Assembly (NCBI RefSeq): GCF_023554555.1
Contig: NZ_JAMJWC010000001.1
Span: 1,116,001-1,180,000 of the forward strand
DNA: 64,000 bases
Direction: 5' to 3'
From: Sphingobacterium sp. lm-10
GTDB lineage: Bacteria > Bacteroidota > Bacteroidia > Sphingobacteriales > Sphingobacteriaceae
How positions within the stretch are numbered: position 1 is the stretch's first letter; every line of letters starts with the position of its first letter. Positions 28,053 through 36,844 of this stretch are shown one piece after another. Under the pieces are notes generated by a model. It was given only the letters and a program-made list of their open reading frames with translations, was not told where the DNA came from and ran no database searches. A program made the translations under genes and the position numbers.

Positions 28053-28136
28053 ATTTTGGATATAAGATATCCCCAAATATACATAATAATTAAAATCAAA
28101 CGCAACATTGTATCGTAATAAACAACTAATTAAACA

Positions 28137-29087
28137 TTAATATTTCTTAGGATAATCCGTCATAAATTCAAAATTGTAATCGGGATGCCGTTGCAAACTG
28201 TCAATAAGTGCTCCGAGTTTCCTTTGTGCTTTTGGAAGCTGAAACATATCATCATGCATGAGCAAAACAACATTATTAGGATACAAACCAATATTTTTGT
28301 CCAGAAGGTTTTTTATAGCCTTGTAAGTCTGTTCTACCGACTGATCTGATTCACCGGTTTTACCATTTAAGCGCCATTCTGTATCCCATCCAAAAACCTT
28401 GAAGCCATCTTCATGTAACATTCCGGCGGTAGTACCTCCGTTGCGACCATCCAAGCGTTTGACATCATCAAACATCCAAATATTTCTTCCCGGCAAACGT
28501 GCGACTTTAAGCTTAAGTCCCATTTCTTCTTGCGCTTTTACGAAATCCGTAAAAGCAACGCTTGGATCACTATAGAATGTTTGGTACTTGCCGTTGGCAT
28601 GCGTGTAACTGTGATTGTAGCATTCCACTAACGGGTTATCCAAATATCTATTAAGATATCCGGTCAATTTTTTGCTCATTTTGGCATGTCTACCGATCAG
28701 AAACACACTACCTTTCACGCCTTTTGTGGTAAGGATAGAATCGATCGCTTGACTGCCTAACAGCGGCCCGTCGTCGAAGGTCAGATAAATATGTTTAGGT
28801 TTTTTCTTAAGCTCGCGATAAATCGAATCCTTTAACATATTCCGAGCTGTTTTTGGATCGATTTTATTTAGTGAGTCAACAGGAGGAAAATGCAACAAAC
28901 CCTTCTTAAGAGAATCCAGCTTATTCATTAACAAGTTTGGCGGGGCCAATCCAGCCTGATCATTGCCTATTGTATCATAAGCAACCGATGTGAGTGCTTT
29001 ACTGGATGTAGAATTACATGAATTTATTAGAAGCAGACTGCTCCATATTGCGACACCAAAAACAAAATACCTACTGCGCATAATCAT
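28137..29087 (-). CDS. Polysaccharide deacetylase family lipoprotein
   Basis: The 316-aa protein has a lipoprotein signal with LLLINSC at about residues 18-24. The NodB domain starts at IYLTFDDGPLLGSQAID (motif 1, TFDDGP) and has NHSYTHANG (motif 2, HS/TxxH) and GWDTEWR-like downstream blocks. Such enzymes remove acetyl groups from chitin-like polymers, peptidoglycan or exopolysaccharide; the substrate is not evident. It sits 61 bp upstream of the DUF4625 lipoprotein on the same strand. Alternative start 29081. Confidence 0.85.
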   Translation of the reverse strand: MIMRSRYFVFGVAIWSSLLLINSCNSTSSKALTSVAYDTIGNDQAGLAPPNLLMNKLDSLKKGLLHFPPVDSLNKIDPKTARNMLKDSIYRELKKKPKHIYLTFDDGPLLGSQAIDSILTTKGVKGSVFLIGRHAKMSKKLTGYLNRYLDNPLVECYNHSYTHANGKYQTFYSDPSVAFTDFVKAQEEMGLKLKVARLPGRNIWMFDDVKRLDGRNGGTTAGMLHEDGFKVFGWDTEWRLNGKTGESDQSVEQTYKAIKNLLDKNIGLYPNNVVLLMHDDMFQLPKAQRKLGALIDSLQRHPDYNFEFMTDYPKKY

Positions 29088-29238
29088 AACACCAACAAAA
29101 AAAATAAATCAAGGGCACAGAGCCAATCGTGTGATAATTTCAACAGCGAAATTACGAAAAAGCATGTGCAAATACGAATGACAGACTGCTATTTATATGT
29201 TAAAAACCGTCATCACCAAACAATCTATTTCAAATTAT

Positions 29239-29246
29239 TATCTTTG
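29239..29246 (+). promoter_or_regulatory. -7 box of ychF
   Basis: TATCTTTG fits TAnnTTTG and lies 20 bp before the ATG. A matching TTTG element about 19 bp upstream is not seen. Confidence 0.45.
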
Positions 29247-29266
29247 CACAAATTTTTAGGACTTTT

Positions 29267-30367
29267 ATGGCATTACAATGTGGAATCGTTGGTTTACCTA
29301 ACGTCGGTAAATCTACCTTATTTAACTGCTTATCAAATGCGAAGGCACAAGCTGCCAATTTCCCATTTTGTACGATAGAACCCAATGTTGGCGTGATCAC
29401 CGTTCCGGATGATCGCTTAAAAACACTGACGGAATTAGTAAATCCGCAGCGAATTGTACCAAATACTATTGAGATTGTCGACATAGCAGGCTTGGTGAAG
29501 GGCGCTTCGAAAGGTGAAGGATTAGGCAACCAATTTTTAGGAAATATTCGTACGACGAATGCCATTATCCATGTTCTTCGTTGTTTTGACGATGGCAATG
29601 TGATCCACGTAGATGGATCTGTTGATCCCATACGGGATAAAGAAATTATTGACACCGAGTTGCAGCTGAAAGATTTGGATACGGTTATAAAACGCATCCA
29701 AAAAGTAGAGAAAATGGCTAAGACCGGTGGCGATAAAGACGCCAAGAAAACGTTTGAAATCCTTTCCGTAATCAAAGCCCATTTGGAGTCTGGTAAATCT
29801 TCTCGTACCGCACCAGTGCAGGAAGAAGACTTAGAGTTTATCACGGATCTTTCCCTACTTACCAGTAAACCGGTATTGTACGTGTGTAATGTCGATGAAG
29901 CTTCTGTGAATAGCGGAAACGCATATGTAGAGCGGGTAAAAGAGGCGGTAAAAGATGAGAACGCAAGCGTATTGGTTATCTCTGCACAAATCGAATCGGA
30001 AATTGCACAATTGGAAGATTACGAAGAGCGTCAACTTTTCCTGGACGATCTGGGTCTGACTGAATCAGGCGTCAACAAACTGATTCGTGCGGCCTACGAC
30101 CTTTTAGACTTGGCGACTTACTTCACGGCTGGTGTACAGGAAGTACGTGCTTGGACGATCGAAAAAGGTTATACAGCACCACAGGCCGCAGGCGTTATTC
30201 ATACCGACTTTGAAAAAGGTTTCATTCGTGCCGAGGTCATTAAGTACGATGATTTTGTGCATTATGGCTCTGAGGCAGCGGTGAAAGAAGCCGGAAAGCT
30301 TTCCGTAGAAGGTAAAACATATGTAGTACAGGATGGCGATGTCATGCACTTCCGTTTCAACGTATAA
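29267..30367 (+). CDS. ychF: Redox-regulated ATPase YchF (Obg family)
   Basis: The 366-aa protein opens MALQCGIVGLPNVGKSTLFN (P-loop), followed by NFPFCTIEPNVG, DIAGLVKGASKGEGLGN, and a C-terminal TGS-like domain with VRAWTIEKGYTAPQAAGVIHTDF and HFRFNV at the end. YchF is a universal ATP-preferring member of the Obg GTPase family that binds ribosomes. Length and all motifs are standard. Confidence 0.97.
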   Translation: MALQCGIVGLPNVGKSTLFNCLSNAKAQAANFPFCTIEPNVGVITVPDDRLKTLTELVNPQRIVPNTIEIVDIAGLVKGASKGEGLGNQFLGNIRTTNAIIHVLRCFDDGNVIHVDGSVDPIRDKEIIDTELQLKDLDTVIKRIQKVEKMAKTGGDKDAKKTFEILSVIKAHLESGKSSRTAPVQEEDLEFITDLSLLTSKPVLYVCNVDEASVNSGNAYVERVKEAVKDENASVLVISAQIESEIAQLEDYEERQLFLDDLGLTESGVNKLIRAAYDLLDLATYFTAGVQEVRAWTIEKGYTAPQAAGVIHTDFEKGFIRAEVIKYDDFVHYGSEAAVKEAGKLSVEGKTYVVQDGDVMHFRFNV

Positions 30368-30432
30368 TCCTCATTTTTTACAAATCTAAAATCACTATCT
30401 TAGCTCTTCGGCAAGAATAGTAAAGAAATATT

Positions 30433-31386
30433 ATGGAGACAACATTTGATTTTGAAAAGCCAATAGCAGATTTGCAGACTCAAATTGAGAAAGTAAATCA
30501 AGTTGCGGAAAAAACGAAAGTGGACATGAGCGCCACCGTTCGCGAACTGGAAGAGAAGTTGGCACAAACAAAAATTGAGGTCTATCAAAACATGACCGGA
30601 TGGCAAAAGGTACAAATGTCTCGTCATCCAGGTCGTCCACAGACGTTTGATTATATAGAGATGATCAGTACCGATTTTGTAGAACTCCACGGAGACCGTA
30701 CGGTACGCGATGATAAAGCCATCGTTGGCGGATTCGCAAAGATCAATGGTGAATCGGTAATGATTATCGGCCACCAAAAAGGCAAAAACACCAAAGAACG
30801 TCAGTTTCACAACTTCGGAATGGCCAATCCGGAAGGTTACCGTAAGGCATTGCGCCTGATGAAGATGGCGGAGAAATTCGGCAAACCTATTGTTACCCTG
30901 ATCGACACGATGGGTGCTTATCCGGGCCTGGAAGCAGAAGAACGCGGACAAGGAGAAGCTATTGCACGTAACTTGTTGGAGATGTCTGTACTCCAAGTTC
31001 CTGTGATCTGTATTGTTATTGGAGAAGGTGCTTCTGGCGGTGCATTAGGTATTGGTATTGGTGATCGCGTATACATGATGCAGAATACTTGGTATTCCGT
31101 AATCTCACCAGAATCTTGCTCCTCTATTTTGTGGAGAAGCTGGGATCACAAAGAAAGAGCCGCAGAAGTACTCAAGCTAAGAGCAGAAGATATGCTGCAA
31201 AACGGGCTGATCGATGGCATCATTGAAGAGCCTGTTGGCGGAGCACACCAAGATCCTTTAGCTGCTGCAGAACAAGTAAAATCAAAAATCTTGAGTGATT
31301 TGGCTATCCTTAAAGCAAAAGACGTTGACACCTTGGTCAACGAACGAATCGGTAAGTTTAGCAATATGGGTGTTGTCGTAGAATAA
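30433..31386 (+). CDS. accA: Acetyl-CoA carboxylase carboxyltransferase alpha subunit
   Basis: The 317-aa protein shows [17 protein letters not shown], the [12 protein letters not shown] segment, [44 protein letters not shown] and [17 protein letters not shown], all AccA landmarks. With AccD it transfers carboxyl from biotin to acetyl-CoA, making malonyl-CoA for fatty acids. It is 66 bp after ychF. accD is not in the window. Confidence 0.96.
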   Translation: METTFDFEKPIADLQTQIEKVNQVAEKTKVDMSATVRELEEKLAQTKIEVYQNMTGWQKVQMSRHPGRPQTFDYIEMISTDFVELHGDRTVRDDKAIVGGFAKINGESVMIIGHQKGKNTKERQFHNFGMANPEGYRKALRLMKMAEKFGKPIVTLIDTMGAYPGLEAEERGQGEAIARNLLEMSVLQVPVICIVIGEGASGGALGIGIGDRVYMMQNTWYSVISPESCSSILWRSWDHKERAAEVLKLRAEDMLQNGLIDGIIEEPVGGAHQDPLAAAEQVKSKILSDLAILKAKDVDTLVNERIGKFSNMGVVVE

Positions 31387-31436
31387 AACATTTTTAACTT
31401 CTATTTGTTCCATAAAAAGAAACAACAGTATATATT

Positions 31437-31730
31437 ATGGACAAGTTGAAAAAGTTTGATTTGATGGAAAAGATTTCCAGAGAGCTTGAAGATGTAAGAC
31501 ACAGCCAACAAGCGGTATTGGAGAAAATTGGAAAGATTGAAGTCGATAACATCGAACTCGGCGACAAAACAATCGAAGCTAAAATTCCTGAAATTTACGA
31601 GCGTACAGCACACAACTCTGAGGCTATTCAGGCAATCCTTGATTCATTCCAACAAAAAACGGAGGAATTTGGGGATAAAAACAACATTGCAAAACTAAGA
31701 GAACAGCAAGAAATTAATAACATTAAATAA
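31437..31730 (+). CDS. Small coiled-coil hypothetical protein (97 aa)
   Basis: The protein is charged and helical throughout (KISRELEDVRHSQQAVLEKI, NSEAIQAILDSFQQKTEEF), consistent with a coiled coil, without signal or membrane segment. No family is recognised. It is 51 bp after accA and is followed by a good terminator, so it is probably the last gene of an accA-led unit. Confidence 0.65.
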   Translation: MDKLKKFDLMEKISRELEDVRHSQQAVLEKIGKIEVDNIELGDKTIEAKIPEIYERTAHNSEAIQAILDSFQQKTEEFGDKNNIAKLREQQEINNIK

Positions 31731-31749
31731 TTCGAATTTCTTGTAGATG

Positions 31750-31786
31750 AAAAGCCTAACAGCATACGTGCTATTAGGCTTTTTTC
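31750..31786 (+). terminator. Terminator after the small coiled-coil gene
   Basis: AGCCTAACAGCA pairs with TGCTATTAGGCT (one mismatch) over a 4-nt loop and is followed by six T. Confidence 0.85.
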
Positions 31787-31847
31787 ATTTACCATGTTTA
31801 CCGGTATTGATATAGACTTTTTCTTGCGCGTAACCAGGGATAATTAT

Positions 31848-31883
31848 AAAAGGCTATTTGCAATACGATACAAATAGCCTTTT
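31848..31883. terminator. Terminator downstream of the acidic protein gene
   Basis: AAAAGGCTATTTG and CAAATAGCCTTTT form a perfect 13-bp stem with a 10-nt loop. The T-run on both strands allows use from either side; its position suits the minus-strand gene ending at 31909. Confidence 0.8.
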
Positions 31884-31908
31884 ATAGTTACTTCTTTGAA
31901 ACTAGAAC

Positions 31909-32139
31909 CTAATCACTAGTTTTCTCCGGGTCTACATTGCCATCCGCATTACCTGCTAATGGCCCTTGAGGTCCGTCCAATTCTTCTTCATCTTGTGTTT
32001 CTTCAATATCCGGATCGTACTCCTTTTGTGTACCTTCTTTATCATCCTTTTCCGGCGGAAAGTTTGTGTAGTTGGCATCCTCATTCTCCGCTTCTCCACG
32101 CTCTGTTGCGTTCTTTGGCTTTTTATTTTTGTCGTCCAT
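31909..32139 (-). CDS. Small acidic, probably disordered protein (76 aa)
   Basis: From the ATG at 32139 the protein is MDDKNKKPKNATERGEAENE and then almost entirely Asp, Glu, Gly, Pro, Asn and Lys, with PPEKDDKEGTQ and ETQDEEELDGPQ. No hydrophobic core is visible, so it is likely intrinsically disordered. The frame is open to 32187, but the upstream extension has a different, hydrophobic/basic composition. A dedicated terminator follows it. Function unknown. Confidence 0.6.
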   Translation of the reverse strand: MDDKNKKPKNATERGEAENEDANYTNFPPEKDDKEGTQKEYDPDIEETQDEEELDGPQGPLAGNADGNVDPEKTSD

Positions 32140-32277
32140 GATTATTCTGTTTTTATGTCTTTCTATATAATAAGAACAGGTCATCATTGAAAAAGTTTTA
32201 GTCGCACAAGCCTACTTTGGAGTGGAATTTGCCTTTATAAGATCCAACACGCATACACAGAGTATGGCAAAACAAGT

Positions 32278-32913
32278 ATGGAGAATAATAACAAAGAAAT
32301 TCCGAATATAATTCGGGAAGAAGTGCTAACAGCACTTTCTCACTACCCTGAATTGATCAATACCCGCATTCGATTCAAATTCACGAGAGCATTGAATGGA
32401 TCTATAATGGCAGCAAGGCCACAAGTGAGCACACTTTTAGGAAGTAAGAAGAATAGAGCTTATGATATATTGATCAGTCCGGTATTTAAGTTGAAGCATA
32501 GCATAGAACCGCTACATCAGGTAAATTCAAATGTGATCATTGGTTGGATTGGACATGAATTAGGGCATATCATGGATTATGAACAGCGCAGCACTTTAGG
32601 AATTGCACGATTTGGCCTATTGTATTGGCTTTCTAAAACGTATGTACGAAAAGCCGAGCGCGTAGCGGATACATTTGCCGTGCATCGCGGCATGGCTTCT
32701 TATATATTAGCCACTAAAGAATTTATATTAGGTCATAGCGGATTATCTCAGGCCTATAAAGACAAGATTATAAGCCTATACCTATCGCCCGATGATATCG
32801 TCGAATTGGTAGATGATTTGCAGGAAAGTAGTCACCGCGAAAAAGATCATATTTTGGAAGAGGAAACTACCATCTCCGAAAATATACAGGAAGAAACAAT
32901 AAAGAGCCGATGA
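32278..32913 (+). CDS. Putative zinc-metallopeptidase-like protein (HELGH)
   Basis: The 211-aa protein contains WIGHELGHIMDYEQRS (about residues 91-106), an HExxH motif with GH following, and KAERVADTFAVHRGMASY, which could supply the third metal ligand (E/D in an ExxAD context). This is the pattern of M48/SprT-like gluzincins, but no family is certain. No signal peptide is seen. The C-terminal 30 residues are acidic and probably flexible. Confidence 0.7.
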   Translation: MENNNKEIPNIIREEVLTALSHYPELINTRIRFKFTRALNGSIMAARPQVSTLLGSKKNRAYDILISPVFKLKHSIEPLHQVNSNVIIGWIGHELGHIMDYEQRSTLGIARFGLLYWLSKTYVRKAERVADTFAVHRGMASYILATKEFILGHSGLSQAYKDKIISLYLSPDDIVELVDDLQESSHREKDHILEEETTISENIQEETIKSR

Positions 32914-32926
32914 TACCGGCTCCTTA
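32904..32926. terminator. Weak hairpin between convergent genes
   Basis: GAGCCG and CGGCTC form a 6-bp stem overlapping the stop of the HELGH gene, followed by CTTATT. It may serve either convergent gene weakly. Confidence 0.35.
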
Positions 32927-32934
32927 TTGTACGT

Positions 32935-34452
32935 TTACAGCTTTGCGATATAAGCTTCGAAATCCCTCAACTCTTCTTCCTTCATCACTCGTGGAATTTT
33001 TGTTTGTCCACCCAACTTTTTAAAATTGGCACTCCAATCGTGAAAATGCGCAACAGGCACTACCTTTACCTGCACATCGGATAGAGACTGACCGCGTGCT
33101 ACCTTATAGTTCTTATTATTATTACTCAGTTCCGCATCCAAAAAACTATTTAAATCGTTAGAAGTGAAATGTTGATCTGCACCCAAATACCATTTTGACA
33201 CATACTTTCCTTGATCAGACACGGTTGCTACAGTAAATTCGTGAATGGGCAGATCAAATTTTTCCTGCACACGCTGTATCGCCATATTCATCTGATTGAC
33301 CGACAATTGCTCTCCAACAACATTTAAAAAATGCTTTGTGCGACCGCTGATCCGAACCTCACCAAGCTCTTTGTTCTTGATGATCACCGTATCACCAATC
33401 ATATAGCGCCAAGTTCCCGATACCGTGGAAATGAGCAACACATATTCTTCCCCTTCCTGCACATCTCTCAACGCCAACACTTCCGCATCCTGCCGCACAC
33501 GACCTTCATCATCCATATTTTCTGGTCTGAACGGCACAAATTCGAAAAACACGCCATTATCCACGATCAAAGACATGGCATCGGTATCCGGTCGTTTTTG
33601 TGTTGCTAAATATCCTTCGGAGGCTAAATAGGTATCAATGTAGGTAACAGGCTTAGAAAACAATTTTTCAAAACTTTTACGGTAAGGGCCAAATGCTACA
33701 CCGCCCGTGGTATATACTCGTAGATTGGGCCAGATATCATGAATGGTTTCCAATTTGTTGTAGCGAATGATCTCTTTAAGCATCAATTCTGCCCAAGATG
33801 GTATTCCGCTAATGGTACCGACATCCCATTTGGGAGCCGCTTTGGCAATACGCTTTACGCGTTGTTCCCAGCTATCGCTAGCGGCTATTTTTTTACCTGG
33901 CTTATAGAACTTACGAAACCACATCGGCAGGTTTGCTGCTGTGATACCACTAATTTCTCCCGCTAAGAAGCCATGATAATCTTTTAGATTAGTACTGCTA
34001 CCTAGCATCATGATATCTTTCTCGAACACCTCTGCAGGCATGTCAAAATTTTTCATGCTAAGCACTTGCTGAATGCCAGATCTTCGGATGGCATCCACCA
34101 TGTCGTCTGTGATCGGAATCGCTTTACTATTACTGGTGGTGCCGCTGCTTAACGCAAAAAAACGCTGTCCGCCTGGCCAGGTGACATTCTCGTGCCCTTC
34201 CTCCAGAAAATGCCACCATTCGGCATGTAATTTATCATAATCAAAAATGGGAACCTGCTCTTGAAACACCCGAATAGGGTCTTTGGATTTTAGTATTTCT
34301 GCAAATCCAAAATGCCGCCCAAAGGCCGTTTGCTGTGCTCGTGATAGCAGGTTTTGTAAAACCTCCAATTGTGCGGCTTCTGGACTAGTATGTGATGTTA
34401 TTAAACCGTTAACTTTTATTGCTCTCTTTATGATCTCTCCAATAATTGCCAT
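32935..34452 (-). CDS. GH3 auxin-responsive-promoter family protein (acyl-adenylating)
   Basis: The 505-aa protein belongs to the ANL-like GH3 family: the ATP-binding motif FALSSGTTSNSKAIPIT (about residues 103-119), YTTGGVAFGPY, YLASEGYLATQ and GTWRYMIGDTVIIKN-type blocks are in order. Plant GH3 enzymes join amino acids to jasmonate or auxin; bacterial homologues in Bacteroidota have no settled substrate. It is a single gene, divergent from the DUF5687 permease. Confidence 0.88.
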   Translation of the reverse strand: MAIIGEIIKRAIKVNGLITSHTSPEAAQLEVLQNLLSRAQQTAFGRHFGFAEILKSKDPIRVFQEQVPIFDYDKLHAEWWHFLEEGHENVTWPGGQRFFALSSGTTSNSKAIPITDDMVDAIRRSGIQQVLSMKNFDMPAEVFEKDIMMLGSSTNLKDYHGFLAGEISGITAANLPMWFRKFYKPGKKIAASDSWEQRVKRIAKAAPKWDVGTISGIPSWAELMLKEIIRYNKLETIHDIWPNLRVYTTGGVAFGPYRKSFEKLFSKPVTYIDTYLASEGYLATQKRPDTDAMSLIVDNGVFFEFVPFRPENMDDEGRVRQDAEVLALRDVQEGEEYVLLISTVSGTWRYMIGDTVIIKNKELGEVRISGRTKHFLNVVGEQLSVNQMNMAIQRVQEKFDLPIHEFTVATVSDQGKYVSKWYLGADQHFTSNDLNSFLDAELSNNNKNYKVARGQSLSDVQVKVVPVAHFHDWSANFKKLGGQTKIPRVMKEEELRDFEAYIAKL

Positions 34453-34634
34453 GTGTATAGCCTTGTTTATGTCGCGTAGATAAATGTTATTTGCTTTGGA
34501 ACTCTTCCCTCGCTGTTCTTCTCATATATAACGCCAAATCACCACTATTGTTGAGTCATCTATCGCAACAATTAGGTATTTTACATATCTTCGAACAGAA
34601 AGAAATCGCCCTCGCGGCATATCAAAAAAACAGT

Positions 34635-36116
34635 ATGTTCATGAAATTTTTGATTCTAGAGTGGAAGAGCCTCTTTCGCTCTGCACATGCCGGACATAGC
34701 ATCTCCATAAAAATAATACTCAGCCTGTTCGGACTGTTTATGGCGATAGGTTTACTATCTGTAGGGCATAGTATGTATGATTTGCTAGACGAAAGCTCTG
34801 ACAGCCTCTTCCCTATGCAGCAAGTAAATCGTTTCCTGGTCCTGTGGTTCATCTGGGAATTAGGCTTGCGCTTCTTTATGCAGCAATTACCCATGATGAA
34901 TGTAAAGCCCTTTCTCATTCAACGCATTTCGCGGAGTAGCTTAACACATTACCTTCTGGGAAAAAGTATTTTTAGTTTCTATAATCTATTAGCTCCTTTA
35001 TTATTTATCCCATTCGGCATGGCTTGCTGGTCTGCCGGAGATTATTCTGGTTTGCAAATTATCGGATGGATCATCGCAGTTTTAGCTACTTCCCAAGCCA
35101 TTCATTTTTTTAATTTCTTGCTCCAACGTTCCTTATCTTCTCATTCGAGACTAGCTAGCGTTGTGATTGCCGTATTAGCCTTATTCGTTATATTGGATTA
35201 CTTCAATATACTCCCTGTTTCCAGACAGATTACGATGTTTTTTGAAGCGGTACTGTTACACCCCGTTTTATCTTTGGCGCCGCTACTACTGGTTTTTATC
35301 GGGTATACTTTGCTTCACCGCTCTCTAAGGCAGCGGCTCTATTTGGAGAATACGACACATCGTTCCAAAAGATCAATGGAAACCAAAAATTGGTACTGGA
35401 TAGATCAATTGGGACGTTATGCACCATTAATCCGTTTGGATCTGAAACTTTTATGGAGAAATAAAAGAAGTAAATCGCTGTTGATGACTGGCGTGTTTGG
35501 TCTTTTATATGGATTGATATTTTATCCCAACCCAAGCACTGGTAGTCAAACGATGTTTTTATTTGTCGGTATATTTATGACCGGTTTATTCACCTTTAAC
35601 TTCGGGCAGTTTGTTCCTGCGTGGGATAGCGCTTATTATCCATTAGTCAATACACAACGTATTCTCATCAAAGATTATCTTGTTGCTAAGTCTATACTAT
35701 TATATGGCGCCATACTACTTTCCATGATCTTAGTTGTTCCTTACATTTATTTTGGTAGGGAGATTTTTATGATCAATATAGTTGCGGGGTTTTATAATAT
35801 GGGAATAAATGTACCCATTATCCTTTATTTTGGATCTTTCAACAAGAAACGCATAGACTTAGGGCAGTCTCAATTTTTTAATTATCAAGGTATGGGCGCT
35901 GCCCAGTGGATCGTAATGCTTCCGGCACTAATCATTCCGGTAATCCTGTGGTCCATCATCCGTGTTTTTGCTAACTTTGAAGTCACTTGCATCGTGTTTG
36001 CGTTGATCGGAATCATCGGTTTATGTGGTAGAAACCTATTTGTCCAAGGTATTGCAAAGCGCTATCAAGCTCGTAAGTACACCATGTTAGAAGGTTTTAA
36101 ACAGGTTAGCGAATAA
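34635..36116 (+). CDS. DUF5687 family ABC permease
   Basis: From the ATG at 34635 the protein is 493 aa with about ten to twelve hydrophobic helices and no signal peptide. The start MFMKFLILEWKSLFRSAHAG is typical of this Bacteroidota permease family. It is followed 5 bp later by an ABC ATPase, so the two form an exporter. The open frame begins at 34491, but the first 48 codons lack family character. Substrate unknown. Confidence 0.85.
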   Translation: MFMKFLILEWKSLFRSAHAGHSISIKIILSLFGLFMAIGLLSVGHSMYDLLDESSDSLFPMQQVNRFLVLWFIWELGLRFFMQQLPMMNVKPFLIQRISRSSLTHYLLGKSIFSFYNLLAPLLFIPFGMACWSAGDYSGLQIIGWIIAVLATSQAIHFFNFLLQRSLSSHSRLASVVIAVLALFVILDYFNILPVSRQITMFFEAVLLHPVLSLAPLLLVFIGYTLLHRSLRQRLYLENTTHRSKRSMETKNWYWIDQLGRYAPLIRLDLKLLWRNKRSKSLLMTGVFGLLYGLIFYPNPSTGSQTMFLFVGIFMTGLFTFNFGQFVPAWDSAYYPLVNTQRILIKDYLVAKSILLYGAILLSMILVVPYIYFGREIFMINIVAGFYNMGINVPIILYFGSFNKKRIDLGQSQFFNYQGMGAAQWIVMLPALIIPVILWSIIRVFANFEVTCIVFALIGIIGLCGRNLFVQGIAKRYQARKYTMLEGFKQVSE

Positions 36117-36121
36117 ATACT

Positions 36122-36829
36122 ATGACACAAAGCATGATTGATATCAAAGATATAAGCAAGGAATACAATGGTCAGACGGTTTTGCATATCCCGGCGCTTC
36201 ACATTTACCGAGGGGATTGCATCGGTCTAGTTGGCAACAATGGTGCAGGAAAAACGACGCTCTTTAGCATCTTGCTTGATCTCATACCCGCATCTACTGG
36301 TATGGTGCAACATCAAGGGCTGCCCGCGTCGGAAACAGATGACTGGAAAGCCTGGACCACCGCTTTTTTGGATGAAAGCTTTTTGATTGGTTACCTCACG
36401 CCAGAAGAGTTTCTGTATTTCATAGCCGAAGTTCGACAAGTGGACCGCCATAAAGTAGATTTGCTCTTAGAAAAGTACCAAGATTTTTTTCAAGGTGAAG
36501 TGTTGCATCGTGGTACCTACATCCGAGACTTATCGAAAGGCAACCAAAAGAAGGTGGGCATCATTTCCACTTTAATTGGCGATCCAGCCGTCATCATCTG
36601 GGATGAACCTTTTGCTAACCTAGATCCAAGCACACAAATCCGTCTTAAGAATATGATCAAAGATTTGACCGCTAGTGGAGAAAAAACGCTAGTGATTTCC
36701 AGTCATGACCTATCGCACACGGTAGATGTATCCAGTAGGATTATTGCATTAGATCGCGGAATAATCGTGAAAGATGTGGCCACCTCTGCAGACACACTCC
36801 CAGAACTCGAACAGTTTTTTATGGTTTAA
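36122..36829 (+). CDS. ABC transporter ATP-binding protein
   Basis: The 235-aa ATPase has Walker A GNNGAGKTT, signature LSKGNQKKVG, Walker B VIIWDEPFANLD and the switch His in VISSHDLSHT. This is the CcmA/NatA-like subtype. It is paired with the DUF5687 permease 5 bp upstream. What the pair exports is not apparent. Confidence 0.92.
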   Translation: MTQSMIDIKDISKEYNGQTVLHIPALHIYRGDCIGLVGNNGAGKTTLFSILLDLIPASTGMVQHQGLPASETDDWKAWTTAFLDESFLIGYLTPEEFLYFIAEVRQVDRHKVDLLLEKYQDFFQGEVLHRGTYIRDLSKGNQKKVGIISTLIGDPAVIIWDEPFANLDPSTQIRLKNMIKDLTASGEKTLVISSHDLSHTVDVSSRIIALDRGIIVKDVATSADTLPELEQFFMV

Positions 36830-36844
36830 TAATCCTTTCAAGCA

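Noticed and set aside
30400..30996. A 198-aa minus-strand frame inside accA
   Set aside because: accA is complete and conserved on the + strand; the antisense frame shows no family motif.
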